In this document: in pieces, positions 47,990 to 54,930 of the stretch
Layout: every line of letters begins with the position of its first letter
Position numbering within the stretch: position 1 is the first letter of the stretch
Source of the DNA: an uncultured Oscillospiraceae bacterium
GTDB lineage: Bacteria; Bacillota; Clostridia; Oscillospirales; Oscillospiraceae
Direction: 5' to 3'
DNA: 64,000 nt
Assembly: GCA_934591815.1 (NCBI GenBank)
Contig: CAKTPV010000011.1
Coordinates: 1-64,000, forward strand
Made by a program: the position numbers and the translations under genes
The notes under the pieces: generated by a model
Databases searched by the model: none
Seen by the model: only the letters and a program-made list of their open reading frames with translations
Told to the model about the DNA's origin: nothing

Positions 47990-48838
47990 TCAGCAGAACG
48001 CCACATAGTATATGGGGTTTAGGTAGGTGCTGCCGTGATGCAGCTCGAAATGGAGGTGATTGCCCGTGGCCCGGCCGGTCTCCCCCACCTCCGCGATGGG
48101 GTCGCCGCAGGACACCTGCTGCCCGGAGGAGGCAGTGATGCGGGTACAGTGGGCATACAGCGTGGCGTAGCCGTTGGGGTGGGACACGGTGACGTAGCGC
48201 CCCAACTCGCTGCTCTCCCCCACCGCCATCACCGTCCCGTCGGCGAAGCTGGACACCACCGCGCCCTCCTCCGCGGCGATGTCCAGCCCGTAATGGAAGC
48301 GGCGTCCCCCCTCCAGCGGATCGGTACGCAGTCCAAAGCCGGAGGAGAGCTGTCCCGCCACCGGCGTGGCATAGGGGAACCCCAGCACCTGCTGGAGCAG
48401 CTCGGTGTTGGCGGGCTGGGCGTCGGGAGTATACACCACCGCCGTCTTGGCAGGTGCCTCCGAGGGAACGGAGGGGCCAAACACAGCGGTGTAGGCGTCG
48501 TTCAGCGCCCCGCCGATGGTACCCTCCGATGAAAAGGCGCGGCCTGCCGCTGAGAACACCTCCACAAAATCGGTGTCCGTCCCCAGCAGCGTCAGCAAAC
48601 GGGTACGGTATTCCGCCAGCACATCGGGCATCAGGAGCTTGACGGCGATGGCCACCACCAGCACCGCGCCGCTGCACAGAAGCTGGAGCATGCGGCGCCT
48701 GTCCCGTGCGGACGGCGGCTTTCCATTTGCCGCCCTCGGTGCGGCGCGGCGGCGCGGCGCAGCAGGGGCTCTGCACCGGGCGGCGGCACGAATGCGGGCG
48801 CGGTAGGCAGTACGGCGGGCGGATGAGCGCTGCGGCAT
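47990..48838 (-). CDS. M23 family peptidase, SpoIVFA/SpoIIQ-like
   Basis: A 282-residue protein. The N-terminus is Arg/Ala-rich and cytoplasmic (about 50 residues). One membrane span follows (LLCSGAVLVVAIAVKLLM), and a LytM/M23 domain fills the rest. Zinc ligands appear in RRFHYGLDIA and GNHLHFELHHG, so it may be active, unlike many SpoIVFA proteins. The start is the ATG seven bases after AAGGAGGTG. The prophage edge is only 111 bases upstream, so integration may have touched its control region. Confidence 0.8.
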   Translation of the reverse strand: MPQRSSARRTAYRARIRAAARCRAPAAPRRRAAPRAANGKPPSARDRRRMLQLLCSGAVLVVAIAVKLLMPDVLAEYRTRLLTLLGTDTDFVEVFSAAGRAFSSEGTIGGALNDAYTAVFGPSVPSEAPAKTAVVYTPDAQPANTELLQQVLGFPYATPVAGQLSSGFGLRTDPLEGGRRFHYGLDIAAEEGAVVSSFADGTVMAVGESSELGRYVTVSHPNGYATLYAHCTRITASSGQQVSCGDPIAEVGETGRATGNHLHFELHHGSTYLNPIYYVAFC

Positions 48839-48948
48839 CGAGATGCACCTCCTTTTCGCCACAGTCTATGCGCGCCTGTCCTCAGATAGACGCCAAACCG
48901 GAGCGATCATGGAGATATCCGGTGTGTGGGAAGCGCCAAAAGCCCGCA

Positions 48949-48964
48949 AAATGACAGTGCGTGG
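48949..48964 (+). repeat. Left direct repeat of the prophage (attL)
   Basis: AAATGACAGTGCGTGG, an exact copy of 56660-56675. The pair marks the outer edges of the prophage. Confidence 0.8.
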
Positions 48965-48988
48965 GCAAATGTCAAGATGAATTTGCAG
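48965..48988 (+). repeat. Left terminal inverted repeat
   Basis: Twenty-four bases directly inside attL match the complement of 56635-56658 at 16 positions. The inner block ATGAATTTGCAG against ATGTATTTGCAG matches 11 of 12. The position and length resemble IS30-family terminal repeats. Confidence 0.6.
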
Positions 48989-49044
48989 TATTGACAAAAA
49001 ATATCAAACCTCAATAAGAGGGGAAGCGATTTATATCACACCGA

Positions 49045-49126
49045 AAAAGCCCTGTAAAGGAGCTTTCGCGGCATAAAACCAGTGTGCGCACTGGATTTAT
49101 TCCACGGACTCCTTGACGGGGCTTTT
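49045..49126. other. Nested hairpin structure in phage noncoding DNA
   Basis: An 18 bp stem pairs 49045-49062 with 49109-49126 (16 Watson-Crick pairs, one G-T, one mismatch). Inside it lies a perfect hairpin, CCAGTG-TGCG-CACTGG, at 49079-49094. The arms carry A/T runs at their outer ends. Together with the hairpin at 49150, this fills the 48965-49247 gap, the left part of the inferred intergenic region. Packaging signal, complementary-strand origin or terminator are all possible. Confidence 0.65.
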
Positions 49127-49149
49127 ATCGCTGCGGGATCGGTAACCAA

Positions 49150-49171
49150 CACGGCGCGAACTCGCGCCGTG
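49150..49171. other. Palindromic hairpin upstream of the transposase
   Basis: A near-perfect palindrome: CACGGCGCGA, two bases, then its complement. No T run follows on either strand, so it is not an ordinary terminator. It lies about 75 bases before the transposase start and could fold on single-stranded phage DNA. Confidence 0.6.
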
Positions 49172-49247
49172 CTCACACCACCACCCACTATGGGAAACGT
49201 GGTACAATAACGATACTCCAACAACGCTTATTGAGGAGGAACGAGAG

Positions 49248-50246
49248 ATGAGAAAGCAGCACTACATGACGGAGCAGGAGCGCCACCAGCTGGAGGCCAT
49301 GCGGCGGAACAAGATACCCGTGCGGGAGATCGCCCGCCAGCTGGGCTTTTGTGAGAGGACGATCTACTACGAGCTTCGGCGGGGAAGCTATATGCATACC
49401 TGCGACTTCTGGGACGAGAAACGCTACTCCGCACAGAAAGGGCAACAGATACACCGCTGCAACCAAACTGCCAAGGGTAGGCCGTTGAAGATCGGCAGCG
49501 ACCATACCTTTGCAGCCTATATCGAGCATAAAATCATCGTGGACAGGTACTCCCCTGCGGCAGCTCTGGCGGCGGCAAGGCGGTACAACTTTCAAACCAG
49601 AATCTGCGTCAGTACCCTATACAGCTACATTGACAAGCGCGTATTCCTGACCCTGACCAACAAGCACCTGTGGGACAAGCGCAGGAAGAAGCAGAAGAAG
49701 GACGAGACCGAAAAACGCATCTCACACCCGAAGCTACCCAGCATAGAGAACCGGCCCGCATACATAGGACAGCGCTCTGAGCGCGGACACTGGGAGATGG
49801 ATCTAATCATCGGCAAGGCCGAGACGAAGCCGGTACTACTGACGCTGACGGAGCGATACAGCCGACAGGAGCTTATCTTCAAGCTGCCGGACAGGAGGGC
49901 CGCCACCATCCGAGGTGTATTCGACCGACTGGAACGGCAGCACAAGGACTTCTCTCAACGCTTCAAATCACTGACCACGGACAACGGCAGCGAGTTCATG
50001 GAGTACGAAAAACTATGTCAGAGCATCCACGGCGGCAGCCGCTTTCAGGTGTGGTACTGTCATAGTTACAGCGCCTGGGAGAAAGGCAGCGTAGAGAATC
50101 ATAACCGGATGATCCGCCGTTTCTTCCCCAAGGGCACGGACTTCTCCAAGATCAGCAAAAAGAGGATAGCTGCCATCCAGGACTGGATGAACAACTATCC
50201 TCGAAAAATCTTGCAATGGCAGACGCCGAACGAAGCAGCGGCATAA
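49248..50246 (+). CDS. IS30-family DDE transposase, probable phage integrase
   Basis: A 332-residue intact transposase. The N-terminal helix-turn-helix region (about residues 8-45) includes PVREIARQLGFCERTIYYEL. The DDE triad is D185 in GHWEMDLI, D245 in TTDNGSEF and E283 in SVENHNRMIRRFFPKG. It starts after GAGGAGG. Its stop is one base from the convergent Zot stop, which leaves no room for an IS right end. It therefore appears to be a phage gene and not a passenger IS. Some Spiroplasma plectroviruses also encode IS30-type transposases (established knowledge). Confidence 0.9.
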   Translation: MRKQHYMTEQERHQLEAMRRNKIPVREIARQLGFCERTIYYELRRGSYMHTCDFWDEKRYSAQKGQQIHRCNQTAKGRPLKIGSDHTFAAYIEHKIIVDRYSPAAALAAARRYNFQTRICVSTLYSYIDKRVFLTLTNKHLWDKRRKKQKKDETEKRISHPKLPSIENRPAYIGQRSERGHWEMDLIIGKAETKPVLLTLTERYSRQELIFKLPDRRAATIRGVFDRLERQHKDFSQRFKSLTTDNGSEFMEYEKLCQSIHGGSRFQVWYCHSYSAWEKGSVENHNRMIRRFFPKGTDFSKISKKRIAAIQDWMNNYPRKILQWQTPNEAAA

Positions 50247-50247
50247 C

Positions 50248-50889
50248 TCAGCATTTCGGGAACGTCTTAGCGGGAAGCTCATGCCGGTAACGGGTATCAA
50301 AGAGCTTATAGTACGGTCTGCGCCAAAAGAGCTTGATACCACCGGCGAGGAAGTGGACGTAGTAGAACATCTCCGTTTCCTGATGGGTAAGATCGTCAAT
50401 ACCTATCTTACGGCCAATGGTCTTAATGTAAGAGAGATCGCGGATCAGGGGGAAGCGTTTAATCTCATAATGACAGACAGCCAATTTACGTATCTTGATG
50501 TCGACATCGGTAGACTGGGAAAAGAAAGCAATGTCAGCCTGATAGTGACCATGGTTCTTGAAGAAATAGACCTGTTCGTCTGTCATTTTCATTTTACGGT
50601 TATCGAAGTCTACACCGGCTTCATCTATGATGATCAGGCAGTCCTCCATAAGATACCGACCTATATCATCCTTAGTGATCTGATATGTACCACGAATAGG
50701 AAAGTTACTGTACACAGCGAGGCCAGCAGAAAGAGCCTTTTTTGCCAGCTTTGCAGCGTAGGTAGACTTGCCAGAACGAGGCAGGCCAAAATATAGATAG
50801 ATGCCGGTATCATAAGGTTTGACAGGGCGATAGACGAAACGCCAAAAATACTGGTGATAGCACCACTTGACGAAGAAAGGAACATTCAT
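50248..50889 (-). CDS. Zot/pI-like filamentous phage assembly ATPase
   Basis: A 213-residue P-loop protein. Walker A GLPRSGKST is at residues 35-43 and Walker B CLIIIDEAG at 84-92, followed by the Zot-type DFDNRKM and FFKNHGHYQADIAFFSQS stretch. Inovirus Zot/pI proteins drive ssDNA extrusion and coat assembly at the inner membrane. It is shorter than the 350-400 residues of Gram-negative homologues. No clear membrane span follows the ATPase, only a weak hydrophobic stretch near FLAGGIKLFW. The start is MNVPFF after CGGAGG. The name carries no implication of toxin activity here. Confidence 0.88.
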   Translation of the reverse strand: MNVPFFVKWCYHQYFWRFVYRPVKPYDTGIYLYFGLPRSGKSTYAAKLAKKALSAGLAVYSNFPIRGTYQITKDDIGRYLMEDCLIIIDEAGVDFDNRKMKMTDEQVYFFKNHGHYQADIAFFSQSTDVDIKIRKLAVCHYEIKRFPLIRDLSYIKTIGRKIGIDDLTHQETEMFYYVHFLAGGIKLFWRRPYYKLFDTRYRHELPAKTFPKC

Positions 50890-50911
50890 AACGACCTCCG
50901 AAGTATAGGGG

Positions 50912-50951
50912 AAAAGCGCGGGGGTGCATTCGCACTCCCCCGCGCTTTTTT
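50912..50951 (-). terminator. Terminator/attenuator between coat and Zot genes
   Basis: A long GC-rich stem (GCGCGGGG paired with CCCCGCGC, with an inner GTGC-ATTC-GCAC and a 2-base bulge). It has T4 on the minus strand and T6 on the plus strand. It would let the coat genes be expressed far above Zot, as the terminator after gene VIII does in F-type phages. Confidence 0.8.
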
Positions 50952-50953
50952 CT

Positions 50954-51169
50954 TTACACGCGCTGACGGAATAAGCGAGACAGCAGGCCCACAGAGATAC
51001 CCACCAGCGGGACGGCAACAACACCGAGCACCAGCAGATCAGAACCGACAATGGTATCGGTCAGGCCGGTGACAGTGACAGCGGCATCACCAGAACCAAG
51101 GGTACCACCGGTGATCATGGTCATGACACCGGAGAAAAACGTGGTGATCTTGGTGATAAGAGCAGCCAT
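50954..51169 (-). CDS. Major coat protein-like (pVIII-like), 71-residue copy
   Basis: A 71-residue protein: N-terminal MAALITKITTFFSGVMTMI, a Gly/Thr-rich middle, a long hydrophobic span and a basic C-terminus (RLFRQRV). This small helix, with a positively charged end facing DNA, is the pVIII pattern. Its last 28 residues equal those of the next copy. The middle is 14 residues longer, carrying a GGTLGSGDAAVTVTGL insert. AAAGGAG precedes the start. Confidence 0.8.
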   Translation of the reverse strand: MAALITKITTFFSGVMTMITGGTLGSGDAAVTVTGLTDTIVGSDLLVLGVVAVPLVGISVGLLSRLFRQRV

Positions 51170-51209
51170 AACAAAAACTCCTTTCGATGTAGATGTAGAT
51201 GGTCAGGCG

Positions 51210-51383
51210 TTACACACGCTGACGGAACAAGCGGGACAACAGACCCACAGAGATACCCACCAGCGGGACGGCGACAACGCCCAGCACGAGCAGATCATCA
51301 CCGACAATGGTAGTGGTCAGAGTGGACACCATGCCCATGACACCACTGAAAAAAGTAGCAATGGTAGCGACCAGAGCAGCCAT
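51210..51383 (-). CDS. Major coat protein-like (pVIII-like), 57-residue copy
   Basis: A 57-residue protein beginning MAALVATIATFFSGVMGMVS, then a hydrophobic span and the same basic C-terminus as the 71-residue copy. Its length is close to mature pVIII. A strong AGGGAGG site precedes it. Nine codons in the shared 28-residue end differ from the other copy, all synonymously, so both copies seem to be under selection. No classic signal peptide is separable from the span. Confidence 0.8.
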   Translation of the reverse strand: MAALVATIATFFSGVMGMVSTLTTTIVGDDLLVLGVVAVPLVGISVGLLSRLFRQRV

Positions 51384-51398
51384 ACAAAAACCTCCCTT

Positions 51399-51527
51399 CT
51401 ATCGTTTGATATGGAACATCCTGAAAAACAGGTTGATCACAAGAACACACAGTACCATGCAGAAGCAGTACCAGCCGACGCCCTCAGAAAGGAAATCAGA
51501 CAAAGCAGCCAACATGGCGACCAGCAT
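51399..51527 (-). CDS. Small phage membrane protein, 42 residues
   Basis: A 42-residue single-span protein, MLVAMLAALSDFLSEGVGWY with a hydrophobic CFCMVLCVLVINLFF and a basic end (HIKR). It lies 15 bases before the first coat gene. The ribosome site GGGAGG is distant (about 19 bases), so the start is uncertain; translation may be coupled to the preceding gene, whose stop lies 11 bases upstream. It resembles minor cap proteins (pVII/pIX) in size only. Confidence 0.55.
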   Translation of the reverse strand: MLVAMLAALSDFLSEGVGWYCFCMVLCVLVINLFFRMFHIKR

Positions 51528-51537
51528 AGACTGAACA

Positions 51538-52080
51538 TCATTTAGACCTCCCAAGGAATACACCTCCTAACAGTCTGAAGAACGAATAGAACAGGATCAG
51601 GAATGATAGACAACCGCCAATCCAGCAGAAATCCAGACCGGCAAGGCCGGAGACAGCGGAGACGTTACCGGCGCTGTCTGTAGCCATGAGGGGCTGGTAG
51701 TCACCGAAGATACTTTGCACCGATGCAGCAAGGCCAGTATGCTCTCCGCGCTGGTAAGTGTACGTCTCCGGCATAGCAGCTTCGGCAGCAGGAGCGGCAT
51801 TGATGACCACTGTGTTAGAGGGCGTCTCTGAATCATTGGCAGCCACCTTAAGAGCGGGATCATCCGTATACAGAATAGAGCCATCCATATCATAGACGGT
51901 GGTATATCCGCGATCCGCATCCTCGCCCGGCTCTAACGCCGGGACTAAAGCCCAGTCTGGGACATCCTCCGGAACGTCCACGGCAAAAGCATCTACGCAG
52001 AAGCCGACAATACCGAGAATCACTGCCAGAACGACCAGCAGAAACTTAGACTTAAATGAAAAGCCAATATGCATTCTCAT
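51538..52080 (-). CDS. Phage secreted/membrane protein, possible minor capsid protein
   Basis: A 180-residue protein. It has an N-terminal signal peptide (residues 1-33, ending VDAFA), an acidic Ala/Thr/Pro-containing extracellular part and one C-terminal span at about 151-172, then a short basic tail. I do not recognise the family. The layout matches an inovirus tip or anchor protein (pIII C-domain or pVI-like). It overlaps the preceding gene by 4 bases. Confidence 0.7.
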   Translation of the reverse strand: MRMHIGFSFKSKFLLVVLAVILGIVGFCVDAFAVDVPEDVPDWALVPALEPGEDADRGYTTVYDMDGSILYTDDPALKVAANDSETPSNTVVINAAPAAEAAMPETYTYQRGEHTGLAASVQSIFGDYQPLMATDSAGNVSAVSGLAGLDFCWIGGCLSFLILFYSFFRLLGGVFLGRSK

Positions 52081-52289
52081 TTTTCTTTACCTGCCTTTCC
52101 TTTGGGAAGTGTGGGCGGCGAGGCCACAGACGAGCCGATGAGCCGGCCAAGGATGTATAACGCCAGGTCAACGGCAACGGCAGCCATGGCGATGATCCAG
52201 AACGGGACATTCAGCACGGGGATATTGATGGAAAAAATATCCCACGCCCAGCTGAGAATAGAACGAATGGCCAGGAGCAGCGCATCCAT
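52077..52289 (-). CDS. Small phage membrane protein, 70 residues
   Basis: A 70-residue protein. MDALLLAIRSILSWAWDIF is amphipathic, then a span (VPFWIIAMAAVAVDLALYIL) and a basic end (PKGKAGKEK). I chose MDALLL because GTAGGTG lies eight bases upstream. A GTG/ATG six codons earlier is weaker. It overlaps the next gene by ATGA. No family recognised. Confidence 0.65.
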   Translation of the reverse strand: MDALLLAIRSILSWAWDIFSINIPVLNVPFWIIAMAAVAVDLALYILGRLIGSSVASPPTLPKGKAGKEK

Positions 52290-52297
52290 GTGATCAC

Positions 52298-52465
52298 CTA
52301 CTTCCAAAACTTGATGAGATCAGCAATACCCTTGATGAACTCCACCACCAGGAGCACAATCTTGACGAAAAGAAACACCAGGAGTAACGCGCCCAGCGCA
52401 TACACCGCAACGGCGACACCTTCCGGCAACCAGCTGATACCGATAGCTAATTGTTCCAACAGCAT
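52298..52465 (-). CDS. Small phage membrane protein, 55 residues
   Basis: A 55-residue protein with one long hydrophobic span (VYALGALLLVFLFVKIVLLV) and a basic C-terminal end (IKFWK). Its start codon shares one base with the stop of the 47-residue gene (TAATG). No family recognised; it belongs to the run of tiny membrane genes expected of an inovirus structural module. Confidence 0.65.
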   Translation of the reverse strand: MLLEQLAIGISWLPEGVAVAVYALGALLLVFLFVKIVLLVVEFIKGIADLIKFWK

Positions 52466-52608
52466 TACTTCCACCTCGCCAACAGAATGACCAATGACAC
52501 GATGAGAACAGCGGAGAAGCTATATACCACACAGGCTTGCAGGCCCACCGGCATGGAGGTATAGACGGAGCGCACGAAGTGCAGGAACGTATACAGGTGA
52601 GTTTCCAT
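52465..52608 (-). CDS. Small phage membrane protein, 47 residues
   Basis: A 47-residue single-span protein starting METHLYTFLHFVRSVYTSMP and ending with a hydrophobic stretch and LLARWK. The AGGAGGTGC site is excellent. It lies 10 bases after the adhesin gene and is coupled to the next gene. No family recognised. Confidence 0.68.
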   Translation of the reverse strand: METHLYTFLHFVRSVYTSMPVGLQACVVYSFSAVLIVSLVILLARWK

Positions 52609-52618
52609 CTTGCACCTC

Positions 52619-54667
52619 CTAAAGCAATCCGTCCAGCTTGGTTATGTCGGCATGGGCGAAAGCGCCCTTGAACGTGTTATTCCAAAGCCACTTGAAAAGC
52701 CCGCTGACCTTACCAACGCCGTCCTTTGTGGTATCGACCACGCTGGCATCGTCGTCCAGCTGAAACACGTTGGTGATGTAGGTGTTGTTATTGACCACGT
52801 TGACCACCGTATCAGAGGTCTTATTGATCAACGTATCAAGCCGGGTAGTGATGGCCGTCAGATCAGCACCTACGCCGGAGGAAAGCTGCAAATTGTTGAT
52901 AGCGTTGATGATATCCGCCGTCTGTGTGTAGCTGTCATATGTTTCATACTTGCCCGTAATACGGATACGGTCAGCCTTGATGGTGCTATCACCCTCCGGA
53001 ATACCTATGAAGGTACGGTCAAGCATAGTGCTGACTGCGGAGGGACGGACATACCAAACCTCCAACGGAGTACCCGCCTTACTAAGATTGGCAAGACCGT
53101 TCGTCCATGCCGCCAAGTCGGGGAAATCATTAGCAGGGACACAGAAGCGAATGAGGCCACCCCATACCGTAAACTTGTTCGCATAAGCAGAAGCAGCATC
53201 CGGCTTAGTATTCAGAGCCAAATCATAGGGAACATACGCAAACCGTGCGCGAGTAGAGTAGCAAAATGTATTTCCAGAAATACCAGCAAATGCACTGTCC
53301 ACAAGGTAAAACAAATTACAGCCGTCTGTTTTCTTTACCAGCTTCCATGCCTCCGAGCCATCATAAACAGCGCTGCCCACACGCTGCACATACTCACCAG
53401 TAGCGGCGTTATAAGTATCAGATATGCGGTATTTCCCACCACTCTGCCAAATGCCGGATTTAATTAACGCATCATCCACATGGACAGAATCAGGAACGCT
53501 GTTGCCAATTGACAAACCGCGCAGAGAGATATCATACACCCGAACAACAGCGCCGTTCAGAGTATACTGCACGGTGTTCGTGACAAATTTACTTCCAGAC
53601 CGGACAGAATTGCCCCAAAACACAACATCCTCAAGCTCACCGCCGACAGCAGCTTTGATTTGCCCGCCGTTGATAGCGGCAGTATCCAGCACCACACTAT
53701 TGACCTTGCTATACATGGATATCAGCTTGTCCAACCGGGCTTCCAGCGAGGTGGTATTGACCTGTACCGCACCGTTAGATATAACACTGTCGAGGCGAGA
53801 ACCGATGCCGGAGACGCTGGAATAGATACTTCTTGCCACACCAAGCAAGTTGAATTGAACATCGTAGGAATCATCCAAAATAGCATAAATCGCGCGCAGC
53901 TTAGTAATCGCGTTGTCCTTGAACGCAATGATATTCTTGTTAACGGCATCCAAAGCGGGAACTATATTTTTGTCCAAATGCTTAAATATGCTGGTCACAT
54001 CTGCATCAATGAATTTTGCCCAGTCAGTCAAAATTGAGATATATTCACCGATATACCAGACCCGATAATACAAATCTTCCTGCAACTTACGGTCAGAAGT
54101 AGACGAAGACACAGAACCGCCATAGCCGGGCTTTGAACTCGTAGTGCCAGACGGCTTGGTGACAATCGTCTGGTTATAGTTATAGGTGTTACTCGTAGTA
54201 CCGCCGCCAGAATCCTTATGCGCACGGAAAATAGCGCCCGCCGTGTTGGTGAAATACTTATTTGAGAAGTTATATTTACCATAGCCATCAAGAATAGGGG
54301 CAGTACCAGCACCGACAATCGCATAACCAGTGACACCAGCCCCGCGAAGCTGCTTGAGTTGACAGGGTATGCCATTCATATTGAGATTTGCCAAGACATC
54401 AGAAAGTGTCTGATATGTAACCTCAACCGTACCGTTCGTGCTGTCTAACGGACGCCAAACAGAATCCAAATATCTTTTTGCAGCTATCAACTCGTCCTCG
54501 CCCGCATTGGCAGTAGTAGGCGTAAAAGACAAGTTAAGAACCCTGTCCGCAATTTCTCCTAAAACGGCATCAACAAGAACGCCGGACGCGTGGGCAGTAA
54601 CCATAGAGGATAGCACAACAGTCATAAGTAAAATGGCGGCTATCAAACCTTTGCAGCACTTTTTCAC
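52619..54667 (-). CDS. Candidate adsorption protein (pIII-like) with receptor-binding motif
   Basis: A 682-residue secreted protein. The GTG start follows AAAGGTGG and opens a clear signal peptide cut after MVTAHA (residue 27). A Gly/Ser/Thr-rich linker lies at about 152-192, as in pIII-type proteins. Beyond it are long helices, then a beta-rich C-terminal half with YVQRVGSAVYDGSEAWKL. That motif resembles repeats I know from Firmicutes siphophage tail proteins. There is no obvious C-terminal membrane anchor, which is odd for pIII. A longer frame upstream lacks a ribosome site and opposes another gene. Host-binding is inferred. Confidence 0.7.
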   Translation of the reverse strand: MKKCCKGLIAAILLMTVVLSSMVTAHASGVLVDAVLGEIADRVLNLSFTPTTANAGEDELIAAKRYLDSVWRPLDSTNGTVEVTYQTLSDVLANLNMNGIPCQLKQLRGAGVTGYAIVGAGTAPILDGYGKYNFSNKYFTNTAGAIFRAHKDSGGGTTSNTYNYNQTIVTKPSGTTSSKPGYGGSVSSSTSDRKLQEDLYYRVWYIGEYISILTDWAKFIDADVTSIFKHLDKNIVPALDAVNKNIIAFKDNAITKLRAIYAILDDSYDVQFNLLGVARSIYSSVSGIGSRLDSVISNGAVQVNTTSLEARLDKLISMYSKVNSVVLDTAAINGGQIKAAVGGELEDVVFWGNSVRSGSKFVTNTVQYTLNGAVVRVYDISLRGLSIGNSVPDSVHVDDALIKSGIWQSGGKYRISDTYNAATGEYVQRVGSAVYDGSEAWKLVKKTDGCNLFYLVDSAFAGISGNTFCYSTRARFAYVPYDLALNTKPDAASAYANKFTVWGGLIRFCVPANDFPDLAAWTNGLANLSKAGTPLEVWYVRPSAVSTMLDRTFIGIPEGDSTIKADRIRITGKYETYDSYTQTADIINAINNLQLSSGVGADLTAITTRLDTLINKTSDTVVNVVNNNTYITNVFQLDDDASVVDTTKDGVGKVSGLFKWLWNNTFKGAFAHADITKLDGLL

Positions 54668-54669
54668 AC

Positions 54670-54697
54670 TTGACAACCACCTTTCACATGGTAGAAT
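54670..54697 (+). promoter_or_regulatory. Promoter of the plus-strand phage gene
   Basis: TTGACA (54670-54675), a 16-base spacer, then TAGAAT (54692-54697). It overlaps the translation start zone of the opposing adhesin gene. Confidence 0.65.
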
Positions 54698-54725
54698 GAA
54701 GAAAAAAACGGAGGACGAAATACAA

Positions 54726-54893
54726 ATGCCACTGACATTTTCTGAATGGATCGTCGGAATAATTGAACTATGTGTAATCATTGCCGTTTTGGTATGCTTT
54801 TTCCGCTCAATGAAAACAATACGACAAAACCAACAAATCCTAATTGATGAGCTTGAAGCGCTCCGAAAGGAACTGAAAGACAAGAAAGACTAA
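54726..54893 (+). CDS. Small membrane protein, sole plus-strand phage gene besides the transposase
   Basis: A 55-residue protein: PLTFSEWIVGIIELCVIIA forms one span, then a charged coiled-coil-like tail (DELEALRKELKDKKD). GGAGG lies 11 bases upstream. An in-frame ATG at 54697 would be upstream of the predicted transcript start. It has its own promoter and a terminator, unlike the rest of the phage. Expression in the lysogen and superinfection exclusion are plausible but untested. Confidence 0.65.
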   Translation: MPLTFSEWIVGIIELCVIIAVLVCFFRSMKTIRQNQQILIDELEALRKELKDKKD

Positions 54894-54899
54894 CCATCA

Positions 54900-54930
54900 T
54901 CCCTCGCCGCAAGGCGGGGGATTTAGTTTT
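54900..54930 (+). terminator. Terminator of the plus-strand phage gene
   Basis: An 8 bp stem (CCCTCGCC with GGCGGGGG, one G-T pair), GCAA loop, then ATTTAGTTTTG. It partly overlaps the end of the opposing 56-residue gene. Confidence 0.6.

Noticed and set aside
49248..50246. An ordinary IS30 insertion sequence that jumped into a phage
   Set aside because: No IS end can fit between its stop and the Zot stop, and the only matching inverted repeats found lie at the ends of the whole phage.
50248..50889. Zonula occludens toxin virulence gene
   Set aside because: The name comes from the Vibrio phage protein. Here only the assembly ATPase domain is present and the context is phage assembly.
54438..54725. 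Long version of the plus-strand phage gene
   Set aside because: The predicted promoter lies at 54670-54697, so translation from 54438 is not expected. The upstream part is antisense to the adhesin.
54668..54883. Long N-terminal extension of the phage adhesin
   Set aside because: It precedes a clear signal peptide, lacks a ribosome site and lies opposite the plus-strand 55-residue gene.
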